NCBI RefSeq assembly: GCF_900110215.1
Contig: NZ_FOCX01000001.1
Coordinates: 186,001-250,000 of the forward strand
Direction of reading: 5' to 3'
Length of the DNA: 64,000 nt
Source of the DNA: Halorientalis persicus
GTDB lineage: Archaea > Halobacteriota > Halobacteria > Halobacteriales > Haloarculaceae
Shown: one piece after another, positions 58,467-64,000 of the stretch
How positions within the stretch are numbered: the first letter of the stretch is position 1
Layout: each line of letters starts with the position of its first letter
The notes under the pieces: generated by a model
What the model saw: only the letters and a program-made list of their open reading frames with translations
The model's database searches: none
What the model was told of the DNA's origin: nothing
Program-made: the position numbers and the translations under genes

Positions 58467-58543
58467 GCGGATAGGAGGGCCGCCGCGCGTTCGTGAACCC
58501 GCGTATCGAAGGCGTTTTCTCCGGGCCGGGCCGACCGTGTGGT

Positions 58544-58957
58544 ATGAACGGTGGCGCGAGCAGCGACATGACCCTTGCGTTCGATCTGAGCGCGCTCAAG
58601 GAACTGGCCCATCCGGACTCGGTGTTCAACGACGCGCGCCAGTGGAGCGAGTACGTCGGCGTCGTCTCCGAGAAGCCGACCTACGTCGTGACCAACTTCA
58701 CGCGCAAACACCGGATCCGCCAGGATTTCTTCTCGGGCCCACGGGGCCGCGAGGAGAGCCTCGACAACGTGAAAGGGCAGTTCGAGACCGAACGGCACGT
58801 CTTCGTCGGGACCGACGACGAGGACGAAGCGCTGGCCGAGGCCGTCGGCTGGGAGTTCCTACCGGTCGAAGACGCCGCCGCAGCCGCCGACTGGGAGCTC
58901 GGCGAACCGGACACCCCCGACCAGAACGTCGAAGACAGCCGCGACGACTGGCCCTGA
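58544..58957 (+). CDS. Conserved haloarchaeal hypothetical protein
   Basis: 137 residues. The core contains WSEYVGVVSEKPTYVVTNFTRKHRIRQDFF followed by an acidic helical part, and the C-terminus is an Asp-rich tail. The ATG at 58544 gives the shorter and more probable product. Spacing to the upstream oxidoreductase (78 bases) allows a separate promoter. No function is known. Confidence 0.65.
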   Translation: MNGGASSDMTLAFDLSALKELAHPDSVFNDARQWSEYVGVVSEKPTYVVTNFTRKHRIRQDFFSGPRGREESLDNVKGQFETERHVFVGTDDEDEALAEAVGWEFLPVEDAAAAADWELGEPDTPDQNVEDSRDDWP

Positions 58958-59047
58958 CCGTCACACAGCCGTCCCGACCGACGGACGACACGCCACCGAC
59001 CGATCCAGAGCGACACTGTTATCACGTCCTGTTGTGAGCCTGTCATT

Positions 59048-59887
59048 ATGTCCCTGGACATCGAGCAGGCCCTCAGCGACGGAATCGACCGAATACTCAC
59101 GCAACCGGGCGCGTACCTCGTCGGTGCGTTTCTCGCGCTCGGGTTCGCGAACACCGTCGTCGTACAGTCGTTGATGGATGTCGTAGTCGAGTTCGTCATC
59201 GAGGAGTTCGGCCCGCAGATGGCCGAGACGGGAAGTCTGGACCAGTTCCAGAACGAAGTCGGCGTGTTGCCGTTCGCCGTGTCGCTCCCGCCCACACTGC
59301 TGGCCGTGGCGTTCGTCGCGCTGGCGTTCGTGGGCGAGGCACTGGGCATCGTCGGGGTGCGCGTGTTCGCCGCGTCCAACCCGAATCGACTGCCCGACGG
59401 GCTCACGGACAATCTACCGCTGGCGACCGTGAACGGGTTCCTCGCCGGGATCTTCGTGTTCGTGATCGTCACCGTCGGGTTCGTGGTCGGACTGATCGGC
59501 CTCATCATCGGCGGGTTCGTTCTGGCTACGTTCCTCGCCGTGTCGCTGGTCTTCGTCCGGCAGGCGGTGGCGCTCGAAGACGAGAACGCGATCAGCGCCC
59601 TGAGCGAGAGCTGGAGTGTCGCCAAGGGGAACCGCTGGTACCTCTTCGGGCTGCTCATCATCCTCGGCGTGATCGGCGGCGTCATCGGCTTCGTCAGCGG
59701 TATGATCGGCAGTGTCCTCGGCCCGACAGTGAACGCCCTCGTCAGCGTGGTGGTCGGCGCGGTGATCGGCGTGTTCGGTATCGCGGTGACCACGCGGGCG
59801 TACCAGCAACTCCGGACCGGGCAGGCGGCACCCACTGACGTGGAAGAAGAGTACGAGGAGCCCGGGAGCCAGAACGACGTGTACTGA
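59048..59887 (+). CDS. Polytopic membrane protein
   Basis: 279 residues with about six membrane helices. A long hydrophobic region (for example IVTVGFVVGLIGLIIGGF) and the amphipathic WSVAKGNRWYLFGLL pattern resemble DUF7847/glycerophosphodiester-phosphodiesterase-like membrane domains of haloarchaea. The N- and C-termini are cytoplasmic and acidic. Function is unknown. Confidence 0.72.
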   Translation: MSLDIEQALSDGIDRILTQPGAYLVGAFLALGFANTVVVQSLMDVVVEFVIEEFGPQMAETGSLDQFQNEVGVLPFAVSLPPTLLAVAFVALAFVGEALGIVGVRVFAASNPNRLPDGLTDNLPLATVNGFLAGIFVFVIVTVGFVVGLIGLIIGGFVLATFLAVSLVFVRQAVALEDENAISALSESWSVAKGNRWYLFGLLIILGVIGGVIGFVSGMIGSVLGPTVNALVSVVVGAVIGVFGIAVTTRAYQQLRTGQAAPTDVEEEYEEPGSQNDVY

Positions 59888-59938
59888 GCCGGTCCCGACC
59901 CGCGGCGTTTAACCGAGCGCGAATCCTACCCGTCGGCG

Positions 59939-60472
59939 ATGCCAGAACCGCGCGTACCGGGCGACGGGAGCGACGACCTGGAGCTAGCCTGTGGTGAAGT
60001 CGTCGGTCCCCGCGAACTCGACCTCGGCGTCCGGGAGTTCGACTGTGACTGTGGCGACGCCCACGGGGTCGTGATGGACGTCCACCCGCTGGGCCGGTTC
60101 GTCCCGGAGTCGATGGCGGACGTGTTGCGCGCCACGGTCGAACCCGCAGACGAGTTCGACGAGTTCACCACCGCCCACCTGATGGGGATGATGATCGAGG
60201 AGTTCCCCGGGGAGGTAGCGAGCGCGGACCTCTCGGACGACGGCGACGTGGGCTACAGCGCCATCTGGGTCACGGACTTCGACTCCCGGGAACTCCACGA
60301 GGTGGTCGTCGAGTTGCTCGTCGAACTCATGGAACACGCGATGAGTCACGCCGGCGACGACGACGCCATGGCCGAGTTCGAAGAGCAGATGCTCCAGTTC
60401 GACGTGAGCGAGTTCGTCGAGACGTACCGGCGCGAGCGGGACTTCGAGTCCGAACACGACCGGGCGGTCTGA
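59939..60472 (+). CDS. Conserved haloarchaeal hypothetical protein (DUF5815-like)
   Basis: 177 residues. An N-terminal segment with FDCDCGDAHGVVMDVHPLGRFVP could bind metal through Cys and His. The rest is helical and acidic, with FTTAHLMGMMIEEFPGEV and ELLVELMEHAMSHAGDD. It looks like the DUF5815 proteins of haloarchaea, but this is from recollection and unverified. Confidence 0.6.
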   Translation: MPEPRVPGDGSDDLELACGEVVGPRELDLGVREFDCDCGDAHGVVMDVHPLGRFVPESMADVLRATVEPADEFDEFTTAHLMGMMIEEFPGEVASADLSDDGDVGYSAIWVTDFDSRELHEVVVELLVELMEHAMSHAGDDDAMAEFEEQMLQFDVSEFVETYRRERDFESEHDRAV

Positions 60473-60592
60473 GTCGGCGACGACGTGATCGTCCGGGAGA
60501 CCGCGTCGCGCGCCGCGCCCTGACACGGACCGGCGAGGTTTGCCCGGGTGCACAGCGAATTTAAATCGCGTTCGCCGAATCGAACGGTTCGT

Positions 60593-60676
60593 ATGACAGT
60601 GGCTGACACAGACGGGTTGGTGCCGTCGGTGGGTTTTCGTCGAACGGCCGTCCGACGGGTGTCTGACGCCGTTTAA
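60593..60676 (+). CDS. Possible leaderless 27-residue ORF
   Basis: A strong TATA-like GAATTTAAATCG (60558-60569) lies about 30 bases before this ATG, so transcription should start at or just before it. The frame encodes MTVADTDGLVPSVGF and a basic tail (RRTAVRRVSDAV). It ends inside the TATA-like sequence of the next gene. It may be a small protein or only the start of the leader for the gene downstream. Confidence 0.35.
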   Translation: MTVADTDGLVPSVGFRRTAVRRVSDAV

Positions 60677-60696
60677 TGTGATAGTAGGGCGTGTGT

Positions 60697-60930
60697 ATGC
60701 GTATGCGCTTACGTCAGGGCAGATTCGAACGCATCCGCACCGTGCTCGACGACGCGGACGCCGACGAGCCACTGACAGCGCGGGAGATTCTTGACTTGCT
60801 GGACGAGCACGGCGAGGAGTTCGACAGTGCCCACCAGATCGCGACGGTGCTGGGTCGACACGCCGAGACCGGCGAAGTCGAGGTCATCCGCGACCAGCCC
60901 TACCGATATCGCTTCCAGGACGGGTCCTGA
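60697..60930 (+). CDS. Small winged-helix-like protein
   Basis: 77 residues from the ATG at 60697, with alternatives at 60691 (GTG) and 60703. A TATA-like TTTAAT at 60672 fits a leaderless start. The protein has a helix-turn-helix pattern, EPLTAREILDLLDEHGEEF followed by SAHQIATVLGRHAETGEVEV and a beta-wing. It is probably a small DNA-binding protein of unknown target. Confidence 0.65.
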   Translation: MRMRLRQGRFERIRTVLDDADADEPLTAREILDLLDEHGEEFDSAHQIATVLGRHAETGEVEVIRDQPYRYRFQDGS

Positions 60931-61028
60931 AGCGTCGCACCGCCACACGAGCGGTCGTGTCCCGGGGTCCGTGACCGGACGGGTCACGACCGGGACAGTT
61001 TTGATCGTTCTGTCGGATGTATGGTCGT

Positions 61029-62297
61029 ATGCGACTGGGCTGGGCCGTCGCGCTCGTCGCCACAGTGGCCTGTCTCGCCGTCGGCGGCGGGGCCTTCGGC
61101 GTCGCCGACGCGGACGCGCCGACGCGAGCGTTCATCGAACCGGCCGACGGCGAGAGTCGGCTCTGGCCCTACACGAGCAAGCGACGGTCGACTGACGGGA
61201 AGACGCTCGCGATCAACGTCCTGGTTCGCGGGGATACCGCCCGTGCGCGACAGGTGCTGACCCGCGAGGCGGCCGTCGACTGGGAGCGAGCGAACGTGGC
61301 GGAACCGTCCGGCGACGCGTCGGTCCCGCTTCCCGGGATGGAGGACATCGACGTCGACACCGGGCCACAGGGGAACCTGAGCGTCGACGGTCCCGCGATC
61401 CACCTGACGTGGGCGGCGACCCACGGTGCATTGCGGTACACGTACGTCGACCCCGCAGGCGGACGCGCGCGCTGGCTCGAACAGGACTTCCAGCTCCACG
61501 CGGGCACGTACCTGGGGACGCGCCAGCACGTCCGGGCGTTCGGCGCACCCGACGGGGCGTGGACGGCCGTCCAGGTCCACGCCGAGTGGTGGGACTGGTT
61601 CCGACTGCGCCACACGGTCACCTCGACGCGGGGCTCACAGGAACTCCTCGAAGAAGACCTCGCGGACGAGCCCGGCGTCCGCGTCCGCGGCCGGAACTTC
61701 TCGGGGTACGGCAGTCGCGGCGCGGGCGGGATCACGGTCGTCGACCTGTTAGCGCTGGCACTGCCGGCGGTTGCCCTCGCCGTCGGTCGCCGGACCGACT
61801 CGCTCCGTCGCCGCGCACTCGAGGTCGTGCGGACCGGCGACGACTGGGTCGGCGACGAACTGCGCCTGGCCGCGGGCGTCGGCGGCCTCTATCTCGGCGT
61901 CAGGTTGGCCGGGATGGCGCTCGAAACGATCTTGCCGTGGATACACCCGAAGCTGTTCGCGGCGGTGCTGTACCCGGTCGTGGCGCTGGGCGTGCCCGCG
62001 ATGGCGTACCGGCAGGGGTCCGCGGTCGGCCCGCTCCGGGCGTTCGGCGTGACGGTGGCGGCACTGCTGGTCGCGTTCGCCGCCGATTTCGCGGTAGTCG
62101 GCGTCGGGTTCCCGGGACCCCAACTCGTCCAGCACCGGGTCGGCGTCGCGCTCGCGGCGGGATTGCTGGCGGCTGGCGCGAGCGCGCGGGCCGCAGGTGC
62201 CCCCGGGAGTCGGCGGCGACGGATCGGGAGCGCGCTGGTCGGGATCGCCCTCCTCGCCTGGCTCGTCTCGCTGGCCGTCCCGCTGTTCGGGTTGTGA
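61029..62297 (+). CDS. Haloarchaeal membrane protein with exoplasmic domain
   Basis: 422 residues. The signal-anchor helix (about 5-25) is followed by a soluble domain of about 210 residues containing TYVDPAGGRARW and a Trp-rich HAEWWDWFRLRHTV. About six membrane helices then lie between residues 235 and 420. The soluble part is outside the cell. I do not recognise the family. It is preceded by a TATA-like element and followed by a solute-binding protein gene. Confidence 0.7.
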   Translation: MRLGWAVALVATVACLAVGGGAFGVADADAPTRAFIEPADGESRLWPYTSKRRSTDGKTLAINVLVRGDTARARQVLTREAAVDWERANVAEPSGDASVPLPGMEDIDVDTGPQGNLSVDGPAIHLTWAATHGALRYTYVDPAGGRARWLEQDFQLHAGTYLGTRQHVRAFGAPDGAWTAVQVHAEWWDWFRLRHTVTSTRGSQELLEEDLADEPGVRVRGRNFSGYGSRGAGGITVVDLLALALPAVALAVGRRTDSLRRRALEVVRTGDDWVGDELRLAAGVGGLYLGVRLAGMALETILPWIHPKLFAAVLYPVVALGVPAMAYRQGSAVGPLRAFGVTVAALLVAFAADFAVVGVGFPGPQLVQHRVGVALAAGLLAAGASARAAGAPGSRRRRIGSALVGIALLAWLVSLAVPLFGL

Positions 62298-62341
62298 GCG
62301 ATCCCGGGACCAAGACGCGGCCTGAAACGGTGGATGACGAC

Positions 62342-62360
62342 CGGGAACCTGAGGTTCCCG
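62342..62360 (+). promoter_or_regulatory. CGGGAACCT operator-like palindrome
   Basis: Perfect nine-base arms CGGGAACCT and AGGTTCCCG around a single G lie 12 bases upstream of a TATA-like GGATATAG (62371-62378) and 48 bases before the ATG of the solute-binding protein. It is well placed for a regulator that controls uptake. Confidence 0.5.
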
Positions 62361-62407
62361 AAGACAGAAGGGATATAGCGGGCACGGCTAAACGTAATCG
62401 CAACACA

Positions 62408-64000
62408 ATGTCGTCGGGCCGAGACGGCGTGACCAGGCGGAAGCTCCTCGCCGGAGCCGCGACGGGCGCGGCCGGCGCGAGCGCCGGCTGTCTCGACCGG
62501 CTCCAGGCCCTGCTCGGCTGGCGTGGTGATGGCCAGACGACACTGCGGATCAAGACGCTGCCGGCGGACGCGGACCCCTACGCGCTCCGGTTGGCGCGGG
62601 CGGTCGGGGAGTGGCTCCAGGCCGCGGGTGTCGACGCCCGGATCGTCCCGACGGCCGAGGACGAACTGCGGCGACAGATCCTCGTCAACCATCAGTTCGA
62701 CCTGTTCGTCGGGCGGACGCCGGACGTTCCCCGGACGCCGGACACCCTGTACCCACTCCTGCACTCGACGGGCGTCCTGGCTCCGGGCTGGCGCAATCCC
62801 TTCGGCTACTCGAACGCGCAGGTCGACGACCTGCTCCAGCGCCAGCGGCGCGCGACCGGACAGGAACGGCGGGACGTGGTCGCAACGCTCCAGGGGACCA
62901 TCGCGCGAACCCAGCCGTTCAGCATCCTCGGGTTCCCGGAGACGATCCGGGCGGTCCGGACCGACCGGTTCACCGGCTGGGAGCAAGCGAATCTGGATTC
63001 GCCGCTCGGATACCTGGGACTGGAAGCGACCGCCGATGCGGCGGCGAGTCCGCGCACACTCCGGATCGGGACGACCTACCAGCAGGAGATCCAGAACCTC
63101 AACCCGCTGTCGGTGCGGTACCGCGACAACACGATCCTGACCAACCTGCTGTACGATTCGCTGGGCCGGGCCGTCGGTGGCGACCGGATCGAGCCCTGGC
63201 TGGCCGACAGCTGGAAGTTCGAGCGCCGCGGCGAGGACCTCCGGGCGACGGTTCGGTTGCGGCCCAACCAGCGCTGGCACGACGGCGAACCGCTGACCGC
63301 CGACGACGTAGCCTTCACCTACGGGTTCATCACGGACACGTCGGCCTCGGACACCGACGGGTTCGTCCCCGTCCCGCGGTATCACGGCCAGGCCAGCCTG
63401 ATCGAGAGCGTGCGGGCGAACGACCTCCGGACTGTCGAGTTCGCGTTTGCGGACTGCTCTGCGGCCGTCGCCCGGCGCGCGTTCACCGTGCCGATCCTGC
63501 CCGAACACGTCTGGCAACAGCGGCGGCGACCGGCTACCCTCGGCGGCGTCGACGTCGGCGGGCAGGTGACGGAGGCACTGGTGACGAAAAACGTCCCCGC
63601 GGTCGGGAGCGGGCCGGTGGCCTTTGCCGAACAGCCCTCGGGTGTCGAACTCGTCTTGCGGCGGTTCGACGAGCACTTCCTCCACCGGGCCGGCAGCGGG
63701 GAATTTCCGGCGTGGATGGACGGTGGGCTCCCCTTCGAGCGACTGGTCGTGCAGGCGGACGTATCCGACGGGATCCTCGTCGAGGCAGCCGCGGACGGGA
63801 CGCTCGACGCCGCGATCAACGGGATCGGGGTCGACACCGTCGACCGGATCGAGAACGCGGCCGAACTGGAACTGTTGACCCGGCCCGCGAACTCCTACTA
63901 CGTGCTGGGATACAACACGCGGCGGCCGCCGCTGCACAACTACCAGTTCCGCCGCGTTCTGGGCCGGTTGCTCGACCGCGGCCACCTCGCCGACGCGGTG
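62408..64000 (+). CDS. ABC solute-binding protein, family 5 (partial, 3' end outside window)
   Basis: 531 codons are visible before the window ends. TRRKLLAGAATGAAGASAGC is a Tat-type lipoprotein signal with a Cys for lipidation. The N-terminal 40-200 region resembles the C-terminal lobe of SBP family 5 proteins (for example PFGYSNAQVDDLLQRQRR), and from about 215 a normal family 5 protein begins (LRIGTTYQQEIQNLNPLSV and RYRDNTILTNLLYDSLGR). Such proteins bind peptides, nickel or sugars outside the cell and deliver them to an ABC permease. The duplicated lobe is unusual. The ATG at 62408 is supported by a TATA element. Confidence 0.85.
   Translation, partial: MSSGRDGVTRRKLLAGAATGAAGASAGCLDRLQALLGWRGDGQTTLRIKTLPADADPYALRLARAVGEWLQAAGVDARIVPTAEDELRRQILVNHQFDLFVGRTPDVPRTPDTLYPLLHSTGVLAPGWRNPFGYSNAQVDDLLQRQRRATGQERRDVVATLQGTIARTQPFSILGFPETIRAVRTDRFTGWEQANLDSPLGYLGLEATADAAASPRTLRIGTTYQQEIQNLNPLSVRYRDNTILTNLLYDSLGRAVGGDRIEPWLADSWKFERRGEDLRATVRLRPNQRWHDGEPLTADDVAFTYGFITDTSASDTDGFVPVPRYHGQASLIESVRANDLRTVEFAFADCSAAVARRAFTVPILPEHVWQQRRRPATLGGVDVGGQVTEALVTKNVPAVGSGPVAFAEQPSGVELVLRRFDEHFLHRAGSGEFPAWMDGGLPFERLVVQADVSDGILVEAAADGTLDAAINGIGVDTVDRIENAAELELLTRPANSYYVLGYNTRRPPLHNYQFRRVLGRLLDRGHLADAV

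Noticed and set aside
61889-63985. 698-residue minus-strand frame across the solute-binding protein
   Set aside because: Antisense of two recognisable plus-strand genes and spans their intergenic promoter.
1-64000. CRISPR arrays or insertion sequences
   Set aside because: I saw no regularly spaced repeats of 24-40 bases, no cas genes, and no transposase or terminal inverted repeat pair.

Overview
The window is high-GC haloarchaeal chromosome. The evidence is acidic proteins, leaderless genes with a TATA element about 27 bases upstream of the start codon, a complete archaeal S10-spc ribosomal operon, Tat-type lipoprotein signals and a PGF-CTERM surface protein. Gene content and ribosomal protein sequences fit class Halobacteria. 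A Haloarculaceae-type host (Haloarcula, Halomicrobium or Halorhabdus relatives) is plausible but is an inference.

Layout. (1) 1-3.9 kb: housekeeping genes, with dihydroxy-acid dehydratase ilvD, small membrane proteins and a secreted beta-helix protein. (2) 3.9-4.76 kb: a strikingly AT-rich island with one orphan membrane-protein gene. (3) about 4.84-17.67 kb: a compact, all-minus-strand block of 26 tightly overlapping genes. It begins 60 bases after the 3' end of tRNA-Pro(GGG) and looks like a tailless, membrane-containing icosahedral provirus related to the SH1/HHIV-2/SNJ1 group (Sphaerolipoviridae sensu lato). It has a genome-packaging ATPase, two adjacent candidate capsid proteins, many small single-span membrane proteins and a spike-like protein with a phage tail-fibre motif. 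Upstream lies an early module of zinc-finger, SWIM, ribbon-helix-helix and cytosine-methyltransferase-like genes. I see no integrase and no replication initiator. (4) 17.67-20.96 kb: tRNA-Pro, cbf5/truB, cmk, an EMC3/DUF106 insertase and adk, which are usually found just downstream of secY. (5) 21-30.6 kb: an insertion between adk and secY holding two TrkA/TrkH potassium-uptake pairs, a UspA protein, an amino-acid permease fused to two Usp domains, a DUF2304-like membrane protein and a sulfatase remnant. (6) 30.66-45.12 kb: the S10-spc operon read on the minus strand from a SPOUT methyltransferase through L3 to SecY, with most junctions overlapping as ATGA. (7) 45.3-64 kb: an Anabaena sensory rhodopsin transducer-like protein with no rhodopsin nearby, tRNA-Gly(GCC), a 1786-residue surface protein, SHOCT and FAD oxidoreductase genes, a chemoreceptor, conserved haloarchaeal hypotheticals, and an ABC-transporter solute-binding protein cut by the window end.

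How the parts work together. The ribosomal operon couples translation, RNase P (Rnp1) and membrane protein export (SecY, EMC3-like). The Trk/Usp/permease block is a salt-in osmoadaptation module. The provirus appears to have two transcription units. The early one starts beside tRNA-Pro. The late one starts at about 15.08 kb from a promoter preceded by three TAATCAAT repeats and a CCTGTCAGG palindrome, which look like operator sites.
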